From positions 248,001-312,000 of the forward strand of contig NZ_JAJUXG010000009.1 of the NCBI RefSeq assembly GCF_021390535.1: a stretch of DNA of 64,000 bases. The letters run 5' to 3'. Of this stretch, positions 9,427-16,827 are shown one piece after another; positions within the stretch are counted from its first letter, which is position 1, and every line of letters starts with the position of its first letter. The stretch is from Dyadobacter sp. CY312. Lineage in GTDB: Bacteria > Bacteroidota > Bacteroidia > Cytophagales > Spirosomataceae. The notes under the pieces are model-generated. The model ran no database searches. It was not told the origin of the DNA and saw only the letters and a program-made list of their open reading frames with translations. Position numbers and translations under genes: made by a program.

Positions 9427-10482
9427 TTAAACCGCCCCCCGTACTAATATAAATCCATGCTGAACTCCCTGATAATGATTGTAAATCAGTATATTTTTTA
9501 CAACTTTCCTCTCAGCATTTATTTTAATATGTAATTGCTCAGGCAACAGCTCCCCTCGTACTATCTGAACTGCCATCCACATAGCAAATGCAGAGGCTGT
9601 GGGATAATCACCAACCATATTTTTGTAGCAATAGACGTCAGCTTCTTCAAAAAACGCGTTCAGAATTTCCTCATACAAATAATCCGTACGATTGTCTCCG
9701 CTAAACCCACCAATGTAAGCATCTATATCAGTAGGCGACAGTCCGTTTCGTTCTAAAAAATTCGAAAGCCTTCCCGAGATCTCGCCGATACCAACATTAC
9801 TAATCTGCTCCACATCGACGATCCTGGCCAATGCGCCTTCGGAAAACTTTGACTTCAACACAAACATTACCGCGCTTTCACCACACACCGATCCGGGAGT
9901 ACCTGAGTTTAGAAGCGTTTCAGAGGTGGTATCGTGCTTTTTAAAATAACCATTGAGAAAATCGATGTTATAGTTGTATTCCGAAATTTCCTCAACACTT
10001 CCCAACAACACCGATTTGGCTCTCTGTTCTTCCAGCAATAAAATAGCATCCAATAAGGCACATTCGAATGCCAGACCTTTGTGAACGTGTGTCGTATTGT
10101 AGCCGGTATTTTTGCTGAGTAATGCCAAATTGCCAGCAACCGCATTCGGAGTGCTTTGTACAAAATTGGTCGGAGTGAGCGTGCCTTCGTTATAATCCAC
10201 AATCTGATTCAGAAATTTCAGGCAATCTTCCAGACCACCATTTGCAGTTCCAAGAATGATTCCTCCCAGTTCAGGATTTCTCTGTATCAGCGGCAAACCT
10301 GCTCCTACTCCCATTCGCACGGCCTTTCCCATTCTTCTGAGTAACCCGGCAGGTATCAACGATCCGTAAGCAGGCTCTTGCGCTATGTACCGGTTACCCT
10401 GGTGGATCGTCACCGCTCCCTCTAAGAAAGAATTATCATAAGTTTTCTGAGCCGATATACAGGATAAGTCTGTGATGTACAT
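9427..10482 (-). CDS. catalytically dead ketosynthase-like protein (chain-length-factor-like)
   Basis: This 351-residue protein has the thiolase-like fold of a condensing enzyme, for example ELGGIILGTANGGLEDCLKF at 71–90. All three catalytic positions are lost. Around residues 131–140 the sequence is THVHKGLAFE where KSs have TACSSG. The HGTGTxxND segment is replaced by IGGFSGDNRTD, and the GHTLGAAG segment by GDYPTASAFA. It is also shorter than the usual 400–420 residues. In aryl-polyene synthesis an active KS pairs with such a dead partner (ApeO/ApeC), so this is the likely partner subunit. It is convergent with the halogenase gene and lies 30 nt downstream of glpD, a strange operon mate. 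Confidence 0.8.
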   Translation of the reverse strand: MYITDLSCISAQKTYDNSFLEGAVTIHQGNRYIAQEPAYGSLIPAGLLRRMGKAVRMGVGAGLPLIQRNPELGGIILGTANGGLEDCLKFLNQIVDYNEGTLTPTNFVQSTPNAVAGNLALLSKNTGYNTTHVHKGLAFECALLDAILLLEEQRAKSVLLGSVEEISEYNYNIDFLNGYFKKHDTTSETLLNSGTPGSVCGESAVMFVLKSKFSEGALARIVDVEQISNVGIGEISGRLSNFLERNGLSPTDIDAYIGGFSGDNRTDYLYEEILNAFFEEADVYCYKNMVGDYPTASAFAMWMAVQIVRGELLPEQLHIKINAERKVVKNILIYNHYQGVQHGFILVRGAV

Positions 10483-10484
10483 AA

Positions 10485-10494
10485 TGTCTCGCTA
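10485..10494. repeat. direct repeat flanking glpD, left copy
   Basis: TGTCTCGCTA here recurs exactly at 12174–12183. Both copies are followed within 12 nt by AACGTT, and each lies just upstream of a minus-strand start codon (the dead KS gene and glpD). The pair brackets glpD. It may be a duplicated leader or an insertion scar, or coincidence. Confidence 0.45.
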
Positions 10495-10512
10495 ACGTTG
10501 CAAATCAGTGGT

Positions 10513-12156
10513 TCAGGACTGACCCTTTCCTGCCGCCGATATAAATTCCTCAATTTTATTTTTATAACTTAAAATTTCCTGCTCCCGTTTCTCCGCAGTC
10601 CAGTTCAATTCTTCGGCCATGAGCGCTGCAACTGTGGGTAGTACTTTTAAGGTCGTGTTCCAATCTGTAATTTCCAGCCGGACTCTTCTTGCCAGAAAAT
10701 CGCGGGGAGTAACCGCCATCTCTACTTTGGCACAATAAACGACTTCCGCACGAATGTAAGGATATGCCGGATCCAATGGCGCCTTCAACGATTCATCGTG
10801 CAAAGTCAGTAGACACACTTCCTCCGCCCTTGAACCATATTTTCTTACAAGATGCTGGCAAATATCAACCGAAAGTCCATATTTGCTAACCAGCTTTTTA
10901 TAGTTCTCGAACAGATAATCTACTCCGCCGGCGAGCGTATGGCTGGCGGTACTACATTCATTTCTTTTGCCAAAAATGCCGTCAATCTGATCAATCGCAT
11001 CTTTTGCCATCAGCCTATATGTTGTCCACTTTCCACCAAGCAAACTCACCAGGCCCGACGCAGCATCTATCTCTACCTCATGATCCCTGAGCAGACTTTT
11101 TGTTGACTTACTGGTTTCAGCCGAAAGCAATGGGCGTAGTCCGCCAAATCCTGCCTGCAACTTCGAAATATTGATTTTCTCTTCGAGATAAGGGTTAAGG
11201 GTATCTGCCAGATATTGCTTTTCCCTTTCATTTAAACCTGGTTCCACGTCGATATTATCAGACTCGGTATCCGTTGTTCCAAGTATCATCGCGCCTTCAA
11301 ACGGAATTGCAAACACAACACGCCCATCTGACGTTTTGGGGATCAGCATCGCATAGGAACTATTGAGCGTCTCGTACGGAAGCACAGCATGAACTCCTTT
11401 GCTAGGCCTGATTCGCTCTTCCAAGCCTGCATTCGCCATCAGCCGTATGTGATCAGAGAACGGGCCTGTGCAGTTAAGTACGAGTTTTGTTCTTATTGAA
11501 AAGGACTCCCCTGATTCCGAATCTATCGCGTTAACAACATTTATTTTCCCTTCTGTACCTTTTTCAAGACCTGCAACTTCCACGTAGTTGGCTACAACGG
11601 CACCCGCTTCCGCTGCCGACTGCACCAGCGCAAGACAATACCTCGCGTCGTCAAGCTGCCCGTCATAATATAATACGGCACTATGAACCTTGCTTTTGCT
11701 AAGTGTAGGAATTTGTTTAAGTACCTCCGACTTTGAGAGCCATTTACTTTTTGGAAGCGAATCGTTGGAAGCAAAACTGTCGTACATTTTCAGCCCGATC
11801 GTAAAATACAATCCTTCCAGCCAGGAACTTACCGGCGTTACCAATGCAAGCGGGCGGGCCAGGTGTGGGGCATTATTTAGTACAAGGTGCCGCTCTTCAA
11901 GTCCGTGACGAACCTGTTTGAGTTGGGCAAAATCCAACTTTTTAAAAGCCTGTTCCAGATAACGGACGCCACCGTGAATCAACTTGGTGGATTTGGAAGA
12001 GGTTTCAGAAGCAAAATCCTTTTTGTCGATAAGGGCTACTTTGTAACCTCTGAGCATTGCATCAAGAGCGCAACCTGCTCCGCTCGCCCCTGCACCGATG
12101 ATACATATGTCAAATTCATTCTGTTTTAAACCCTGAAGGGAATCTTGTCTGTTCAT
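10513..12156 (-). CDS. glpD: aerobic glycerol-3-phosphate dehydrogenase
   Basis: This 547-residue flavoenzyme oxidises sn-glycerol-3-phosphate to dihydroxyacetone phosphate at the membrane and feeds electrons to quinone. The FAD fold GAGASG is at residues 21–26 and is followed by the family-typical SSKSTKLIHGGVRYLEQAF. The C-terminal DUF-like helical domain of GlpD (AEVVYCAKVEMAVTPRDFLARR) is complete. I start it at the ATG at 12156; an in-frame GTG at 12165 would add three residues. It sits at the border between the pigment block and housekeeping genes and is bracketed by a 10-bp direct repeat. The dead KS gene follows on the same strand. Confidence 0.92.
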   Translation of the reverse strand: MNRQDSLQGLKQNEFDICIIGAGASGAGCALDAMLRGYKVALIDKKDFASETSSKSTKLIHGGVRYLEQAFKKLDFAQLKQVRHGLEERHLVLNNAPHLARPLALVTPVSSWLEGLYFTIGLKMYDSFASNDSLPKSKWLSKSEVLKQIPTLSKSKVHSAVLYYDGQLDDARYCLALVQSAAEAGAVVANYVEVAGLEKGTEGKINVVNAIDSESGESFSIRTKLVLNCTGPFSDHIRLMANAGLEERIRPSKGVHAVLPYETLNSSYAMLIPKTSDGRVVFAIPFEGAMILGTTDTESDNIDVEPGLNEREKQYLADTLNPYLEEKINISKLQAGFGGLRPLLSAETSKSTKSLLRDHEVEIDAASGLVSLLGGKWTTYRLMAKDAIDQIDGIFGKRNECSTASHTLAGGVDYLFENYKKLVSKYGLSVDICQHLVRKYGSRAEEVCLLTLHDESLKAPLDPAYPYIRAEVVYCAKVEMAVTPRDFLARRVRLEITDWNTTLKVLPTVAALMAEELNWTAEKREQEILSYKNKIEEFISAAGKGQS

Positions 12157-12173
12157 GCAGTGCACCTGTACTT

Positions 12174-12183
12174 TGTCTCGCTA
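12174..12183. repeat. direct repeat flanking glpD, right copy
   Basis: TGTCTCGCTA is the second copy of the element at 10485–10494. It falls in the glpD leader, between the predicted −7 box and the start codon. Confidence 0.45.
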
Positions 12184-12199
12184 GAATTAACGTTCATTA

Positions 12200-12207
12200 C
12201 AAAAGTA
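12200..12207 (-). promoter_or_regulatory. −7 box of the glpD promoter
   Basis: The minus strand reads TACTTTTG, an exact TAnnTTTG element, 44 nt upstream of the glpD ATG. No convincing TTG stands 19–21 nt further upstream, which suggests help from an activator. Confidence 0.45.
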
Positions 12208-12231
12208 CAACGTGGAAGTTTTAAAGCATAT

Positions 12232-12255
12232 GTGGTATCTGAAAATAAGTACCAC
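12232..12255. promoter_or_regulatory. palindromic operator-like site upstream of glpD
   Basis: GTGGTA (12232–12237) and TACCAC (12250–12255) form an inverted repeat with a 12-nt spacer, directly upstream of the position expected for the glpD −33 element. The placement suits an activator or repressor dimer. The regulator is unknown. Confidence 0.3.
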
Positions 12256-12293
12256 AATAACTGTGACTAAACTGTTATTTCTTTGTCTGAAAG

Positions 12294-12323
12294 TTGTTCA
12301 ATGCGGAAAATAAGCTAGCTTTG
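12294..12323 (+). promoter_or_regulatory. promoter of the BON-LysM gene
   Basis: TTG at 12294–12296, a 19-nt spacer, then TAGCTTTG at 12316–12323: a full match to the Bacteroidota promoter. The ATG follows 44 nt downstream. Confidence 0.55.
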
Positions 12324-12367
12324 GATGATTAATTTTATCACTTTACTTACAAAAACCACAAATTATT

Positions 12368-12826
12368 ATGGGATTAATGTCATTTTTTAAAGGAGTTGGA
12401 GAAAAAATCTTCAAAAAAGAAGAGGTAGCAGCACCTACTCCGGAAGTTGAACCTCTACGCGCCAGCGCTTTATTGGCACACGTTAAAGCTCTTGGCCTTC
12501 CTTACAACTCGTTAACTGTAAAAACTTCAGGCGACACTGTTACAATTGAAGGAGAAGTTGCTGAACAAGCTGATGCAGAAAAAATTGCGCTTGCAGTTGG
12601 TAATGTTGAAGGTGTTGAAGTTGTAGACAACCAGTTGTCTGTTGCTACTCCTGCTGCTGAAGCCACTTACCACACCGTAGAAAAAGGCGATACGCTTTCG
12701 AAAATTGCTCAGACAGTATACGGAGATATGATGAAGTATCCTGTTATTTTTGAAGCAAACAAGCCAATGCTTTCACACCCTGATAAAATTTATCCAGGAC
12801 AAGTTTTGCGTATTCCAGCTCTATAA
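12368..12826 (+). CDS. BON and LysM domain protein (YgaU/Kbp-like)
   Basis: This 152-residue protein starts MGLMSFFKGVGEKIFKKEE. It then has a BON domain (about 28–92, with VKTSGDTVTIEGEV) and a C-terminal LysM domain (about 100–151, YHTVEKGDTLSKIAQTVYGD). The order and length match the E. coli YgaU/Kbp family, a cytoplasmic potassium-binding protein; no signal peptide is visible, in agreement. It is monocistronic, with its own promoter and a strong terminator shared with the convergent ribosomal operon. Potassium binding is taken from the family, not proven here. Confidence 0.88.
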   Translation: MGLMSFFKGVGEKIFKKEEVAAPTPEVEPLRASALLAHVKALGLPYNSLTVKTSGDTVTIEGEVAEQADAEKIALAVGNVEGVEVVDNQLSVATPAAEATYHTVEKGDTLSKIAQTVYGDMMKYPVIFEANKPMLSHPDKIYPGQVLRIPAL

Positions 12827-12882
12827 TTTAACTATGAGCCGTCGGCATTAGCTTTCGGCATTCGTTTTAACAACTGAGCCAT

Positions 12883-12919
12883 AAAAAAAATGACAACTCT
12901 TTCGGGTTGTCATTTTTTT
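12883..12919. terminator. bidirectional Rho-independent terminator
   Basis: An A-tract and TGACAAC (12883–12897) pair with GTTGTCA and a T-tract (12906–12919) around a short TCTTTCGG loop. Because the stem carries an A-run on one side and a T-run on the other, it can end both the plus-strand BON-LysM transcript and the minus-strand rpsF-rpsR-rplI transcript. Confidence 0.85.
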
Positions 12920-12939
12920 ACCGTTTGAGAAAACTATGA

Positions 12940-13386
12940 TTAGTCTTCTGCTGCAATTACATTCAAAGCGATCTTGTGCTTCACTTCTTTGTGAAGATCG
13001 ATCAACGCTGAATATGTACCGATAGATTTAACATCGTCTACCGTAATTTTCTTACGGTCGATATCAAAACCTTTTGATTTAAGTATATCAGCAACCTGAG
13101 TGTTGGTAACACGTCCGAAAATACGGCCGCTTTCTCCAACTACTGTACGGATGTCGATTGTCAGATCACCGATAGCAGATGCGATATCTTCCGCATCTTT
13201 TTTCAGTTTTTCAGCCTTGTGAGCCGCCTGACGTACGTTTTCTGCAACAATTTTGCGATTAGAAGCATTTGCAAGTAATGCAAAGCCTTGTGGAATAAGG
13301 TAGTTACGACCGTATCCTGCTTTCACAGTAACGATATCGTTCTTATATCCTACTCCTGCTATATCAGTTATAAGTATGATTTCCAT
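12940..13386 (-). CDS. rplI: 50S ribosomal protein L9
   Basis: This 148-residue protein has the L9 N-terminal rRNA-binding domain (IILITDIAGVGYKNDIVTVK, YGRNYLIPQGFA), a connecting helix (about 45–75) and the C-terminal domain (GRIFGRVTNTQVADIL). Length is standard. It is the last gene of rpsF–rpsR–rplI, 20 nt after rpsR. Confidence 0.97.
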   Translation of the reverse strand: MEIILITDIAGVGYKNDIVTVKAGYGRNYLIPQGFALLANASNRKIVAENVRQAAHKAEKLKKDAEDIASAIGDLTIDIRTVVGESGRIFGRVTNTQVADILKSKGFDIDRKKITVDDVKSIGTYSALIDLHKEVKHKIALNVIAAED

Positions 13387-13406
13387 TGTTCGTAGCTCTT
13401 TCTAAT

Positions 13407-13658
13407 TTATTTCAATTGATCAGCAACGAAAGGCAATAATGCCAAATGACGTGCTCTTTTAATTGCCTGTGATACTTTACGCTGATATTTCAAGCTAGTA
13501 CCTGTAAGGCGGCGTGGCAAGATCTTACCTTGCTCGTTTACAAGCTTCAACAAAAAGTCTGGGTTCTTGTAATCAATATATTTAATGCCAGATTTTTTGA
13601 AACGGCAATATTTTTTGCGGTTAATGTTTTTCTCAACCGGTTCGTTTACGAGTGACAT
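13407..13658 (-). CDS. rpsR: 30S ribosomal protein S18
   Basis: This 83-residue protein carries the S18 core, including [20 protein letters not shown] and [20 protein letters not shown]. It binds S6 on the 30S platform; the S6 gene is 3 nt upstream. The N-terminal [13 protein letters not shown] resembles other Bacteroidota S18 proteins. Confidence 0.97.
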   Translation of the reverse strand: MSLVNEPVEKNINRKKYCRFKKSGIKYIDYKNPDFLLKLVNEQGKILPRRLTGTSLKYQRKVSQAIKRARHLALLPFVADQLK

Positions 13659-13661
13659 AGC

Positions 13662-14042
13662 TTATGCGTTTTCGGTTTTTGATTCAGTTGACTCTTCTCT
13701 TTTTCTTCCTACCAAACCTTTACGTTTTTTCTCGTTGTAAGCAATTGAATGCTTATCAAGAGCGATAGTCATGAAACGCAAAACTTTCTCGTCGCGACGG
13801 AATTCAGTTTCAAGAACGTCTACCACGTTGATATCTGTCGAAGTGTATTCGAAGATGTGGTAAAACCCTGAATTTTTCTTTTGGATGGGATAGGCCAGCT
13901 TACGCAATCCCCAATCTTCTTCATGCACTATTGCACCACCATTAGAAGTGATGATAGCACTGAATTTTTCAACGGCGTCCTTTGCCTGGGCCTCAGACAA
14001 AATGGGAGTTAAGATGAACACCGTTTCGTATTGCTTAGACAT
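13662..14042 (-). CDS. rpsF: 30S ribosomal protein S6
   Basis: This 126-residue protein starts MSKQYETVFILTPILSEAQ and contains WGLRKLAYPIQKKNSGFYH and the FRRDEKVLRFMTIAL segment of S6. A charged tail (KKRKGLVGRKREESTESKTENA) follows the fold. It is the first gene of the ribosomal operon, and the likely promoter is at 14116–14146. Confidence 0.97.
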   Translation of the reverse strand: MSKQYETVFILTPILSEAQAKDAVEKFSAIITSNGGAIVHEEDWGLRKLAYPIQKKNSGFYHIFEYTSTDINVVDVLETEFRRDEKVLRFMTIALDKHSIAYNEKKRKGLVGRKREESTESKTENA

Positions 14043-14115
14043 ACGGTAATTGATTAATTAATAAAAATTTGTTAAAAATAGTACTCACTTCGATGCAAAC
14101 ATTGAAATGAGGGTG

Positions 14116-14150
14116 CAAAAATAGGGCTTGGAATCTGTAATTCCAAGCCC
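14116..14150 (-). promoter_or_regulatory. overlapping hairpin and rpsF promoter
   Basis: A perfect 10-bp stem (GGGCTTGGAA 14124–14133 with TTCCAAGCCC 14141–14150, 7-nt loop) is followed on the minus strand by TATTTTTG (14123–14116). The T-rich tail makes it a terminator for transcripts arriving from the gene at 14338–15279. The same bases read as a promoter for rpsF: TTGG (14146–14143), a 19-nt spacer, then the exact −7 box. Which role dominates cannot be told from sequence alone. Confidence 0.6.
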
Positions 14151-14337
14151 TTGTTATAATTTACCGCAAAATGACTGCCATTTATTACTTCTATACCTCT
14201 GCTATTCAAACCATTCCGCTTTTCTATCCATTCTAATCAGTCACTCGGTAGCGTGCAAAAGCAAACAAAAAACGGATATCAAAGCGGTTGTAACAATTAT
14301 ACGGCTGAATTTTCATTCACATCACTAAATCAGCCTG

Positions 14338-15279
14338 TCATTTAACCGTAAAATCCCCCTGTCCTATTTTGAAACCTTCACTATACACCTCGATTGCATA
14401 CTTGCCATCTTTCATGGAAATACCGCCCCTACCGTAAAAAATATCAACAGATTGGCCTGTATTGGTAAAGTTAACCGTTTGCTTGGAGCTGTAGATCATT
14501 TCCCGCCCGTTGTGAATGAACGAGCCCGAACCAGTTGCCATGTCCGATAACACCGCTCCATCCGGATCCAGTATGCGAAGATATATCTCTTTTTCATTCT
14601 GCTTGGCAACCGCGTTTTCTCCCAACTTGAAGTTCACCCGCAGCTTTTCAATACGCTTTGCTTTGTATTTGCCTCCATCACGTTCTTTTCCCTTTGAAGA
14701 AACCGCATTGATTGTAACGTTCTCAGCTCTCAACGCCGATGCAATAGTTACCTTTTCGGCCAGTTCACGATTCAAGGTTGAATAGTTGTTAACCGAATCG
14801 CTCAGCTTACTTTTCTCCGATTCCAGTCCGCTTACCTGTTGGCTGAGTTCCTCATTTTTGGACGTAACAAATCCAAGCTCCTGCTTCAACTGTGCAATTT
14901 CGCTGTCTTTCTGATTCAGAACAGCCTCATAAGATTTGATCTTCTTATTGTAATTTGCGCTTGCAAAGTTGTTAACATTTTTAAGCTCCAACTTGTCCTT
15001 TTCCAACTGCGCTTTTAGTGCAACCAATGAATCTACACTTCCTCCCAGTTGTTGAATTTCTGCAATTTTGATATCTAATTGTGCGGAGATAGAATCCAGC
15101 TTTGTTTTCGTGAAAAGTACTTCTTCCGTTTTAGCTGTAATGATATCGTCTTTAAGATTATTTTCCTGTTTTTCGTGGTAAATGAAGTAAACCAGGACAA
15201 GATTAAGCAATAATAACACGGCCAGAGCTGCCCATAAAAGGGTTTTCCGATCTTGCTTTTGTTCTTGATTATAGTCCAT
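14338..15279 (-). CDS. membrane-anchored coiled-coil protein of unknown function
   Basis: This 313-residue protein has a short polar N-terminus, one transmembrane helix at about 14–34 (LLWAALAVLLLLNLVLVYFI) and a long coiled coil at about 35–190. The coil is rich in Lys/Glu/Gln heptads such as NQKDSEIAQLKQELGF. A compact beta-rich C-terminal domain follows (about 205–313), containing RVNFKLGENAVAKQNEKEIY and FYGRGGISMKDGKYAIEVYS. With one N-terminal helix and no signal cleavage, the coil and C-terminal domain probably face the periplasm. No family name is recognised. It stands alone, divergent from the YggS gene, and a hairpin about 190 nt downstream probably ends its transcript. Confidence 0.8.
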   Translation of the reverse strand: MDYNQEQKQDRKTLLWAALAVLLLLNLVLVYFIYHEKQENNLKDDIITAKTEEVLFTKTKLDSISAQLDIKIAEIQQLGGSVDSLVALKAQLEKDKLELKNVNNFASANYNKKIKSYEAVLNQKDSEIAQLKQELGFVTSKNEELSQQVSGLESEKSKLSDSVNNYSTLNRELAEKVTIASALRAENVTINAVSSKGKERDGGKYKAKRIEKLRVNFKLGENAVAKQNEKEIYLRILDPDGAVLSDMATGSGSFIHNGREMIYSSKQTVNFTNTGQSVDIFYGRGGISMKDGKYAIEVYSEGFKIGQGDFTVK

Positions 15280-15418
15280 ACTGAGCTTTTAATTTTTGAA
15301 TTAGTTGGTAAAAGAACTATGTTTTTTTCAATTTTGAAATAAGTTGGCAGCGATTTCTGCACCGTCAGTATTGAATTTTTCAATCAATTAACTAAATATC
15401 AATCTTTTATCATTCAAA

Positions 15419-16081
15419 ATGTCGTCAATTGAACAAAATATTAGTCGGATTGAACAAGAAATAACTGACGCCGCAAGACTGGTAGCCGTTACAAAAACCA
15501 AACCAGTGGCTGTTTTACAGGAAACTTACGAATCGGGCTTCCGGAGATTTGGGGAAAACAAAGTGCAGGAAATGGTTGAAAAGTACAATTTGCTCCCAAA
15601 AGATATTGAATGGCATCTAATAGGACATCTGCAGACCAATAAAGTTAAATACATTGCTCCTTTTGTTAGCCTGATTCACTCCGTAGACAGTTACAAGCTG
15701 CTTAAGGAAATTAATAAAGAAGCTAAAAAAAATGACCGGGTTATCTGTTGCCTCCTCCAGATATTTATTGCTAGTGAAGAAACCAAGTTTGGGCTTTCAG
15801 AAGAAGAAGCCGTTGAAATACTATCTTCGGAATCGCTGGCCGATCTTAAAAACATTAAAATAACAGGTTTAATGGGCATGGCTTCCAACACAGAGGACGA
15901 ATCTCAGGTTCGCTCCGAGTTCCGTGGTCTTAAAAAGCTCTCCCTGGACTTTGGTAAATATGACGCAGAAAACGTATCTATAAAGGACGTTTCCATGGGA
16001 ATGAGCGGAGATTACTTACTTGCTGTGGAAGAGGGAAGCACGATCGTGAGAGTGGGAAGCGCTATTTTCGGAAATCGGTAA
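15419..16081 (+). CDS. YggS/PROSC-family PLP homeostasis protein
   Basis: This 220-residue protein has the single alanine-racemase-like barrel of the YggS family. The PLP lysine is in LVAVTKTKP (Lys26), and FGENKVQEM, WHLIGHLQTNKVKY, LMGMASN and DVSMGMSGDYLLAVEEGST are all present. The C-terminal GSTIVRVGSAIFGNR binds phosphate. It buffers intracellular pyridoxal phosphate and has no known catalytic turnover. It ends 2 nt before the convergent LytTR regulator gene, leaving no room for a separate terminator. Confidence 0.95.
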   Translation: MSSIEQNISRIEQEITDAARLVAVTKTKPVAVLQETYESGFRRFGENKVQEMVEKYNLLPKDIEWHLIGHLQTNKVKYIAPFVSLIHSVDSYKLLKEINKEAKKNDRVICCLLQIFIASEETKFGLSEEEAVEILSSESLADLKNIKITGLMGMASNTEDESQVRSEFRGLKKLSLDFGKYDAENVSIKDVSMGMSGDYLLAVEEGSTIVRVGSAIFGNR

Positions 16082-16083
16082 CT

Positions 16084-16827
16084 TCATTTTAAGCCGGCTT
16101 TCACAATGTCTTTTTTTAATCTGGAAATAGGAATCTGCTTGCCGTCTTCCATCAACAAATAACCGCTATCTTCTTTTAACCAGCTTTTTACAAAAGATTT
16201 GTTAATTAAATGGGAGTTGTGGCAACGTAAAAAACCATACTCTGCCAGCAACTCATCATACTCGAACATTGGACGAGATGCAATAATCTTTTCACCTCCG
16301 AAAAGATGAAATACCGTATAATTGTTTTCGGCTTCACAACGAATGATCTCGCTTGTTTTTACGAACCGTGTTTCCTTTGTTGACGAAAGGGCAACCCGGT
16401 GGTCGGCACGATGCTGATTTTCCTGCATCATTTTCATCAGGTTCTCCAGTTGGGTATTATGCCTTTTTTCCAACAACTTCAAATTTGCCCGTTGAACTGC
16501 GGCAATCAATTCAAGATGATCAATCGGTTTTAGCAGATAATCAATAGCAGAAAAGCGTATTGCCTGAATGCCATATTTGTCATAACCGGTAACGAAAATG
16601 ACTTCAAAAGAATAAATGGAAATCGATTTTAAAAGATCAAAACCATTTTCGCCAGGCATTTGTATATCAAGAAACACGAGATCAGGCGCATGTTCCTGAA
16701 TACAGGCTTTACCTTCCTGAGCACTGGAAGCTGTTGCAACCACCATTACACCCGGGCAGTATTTCCGTAACAATGCCCTCAGATTTTCAATATTGTTCAG
16801 CTCATCGTCTATGATAATCGCACGCAT
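16084..16827 (-). CDS. LytTR-family response regulator
   Basis: This 247-residue protein has a receiver domain (1–120; acidic pair in IIIDDE, phosphoacceptor Asp54 in VFLDIQMPGENG, conserved Lys in DYLLKPID). A LytTR DNA-binding domain (about 145–245; RFVKTSEIIRCEAENNYTVF, FLRCHNSHLINKSFV) follows. The ATG at 16827 overlaps the kinase stop codon as TAATG. The longer open frame begins at a TTG two codons earlier, which I reject. It pairs with the upstream sensor kinase. The targets are unknown. Confidence 0.93.
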   Translation of the reverse strand: MRAIIIDDELNNIENLRALLRKYCPGVMVVATASSAQEGKACIQEHAPDLVFLDIQMPGENGFDLLKSISIYSFEVIFVTGYDKYGIQAIRFSAIDYLLKPIDHLELIAAVQRANLKLLEKRHNTQLENLMKMMQENQHRADHRVALSSTKETRFVKTSEIIRCEAENNYTVFHLFGGEKIIASRPMFEYDELLAEYGFLRCHNSHLINKSFVKSWLKEDSGYLLMEDGKQIPISRLKKDIVKAGLK

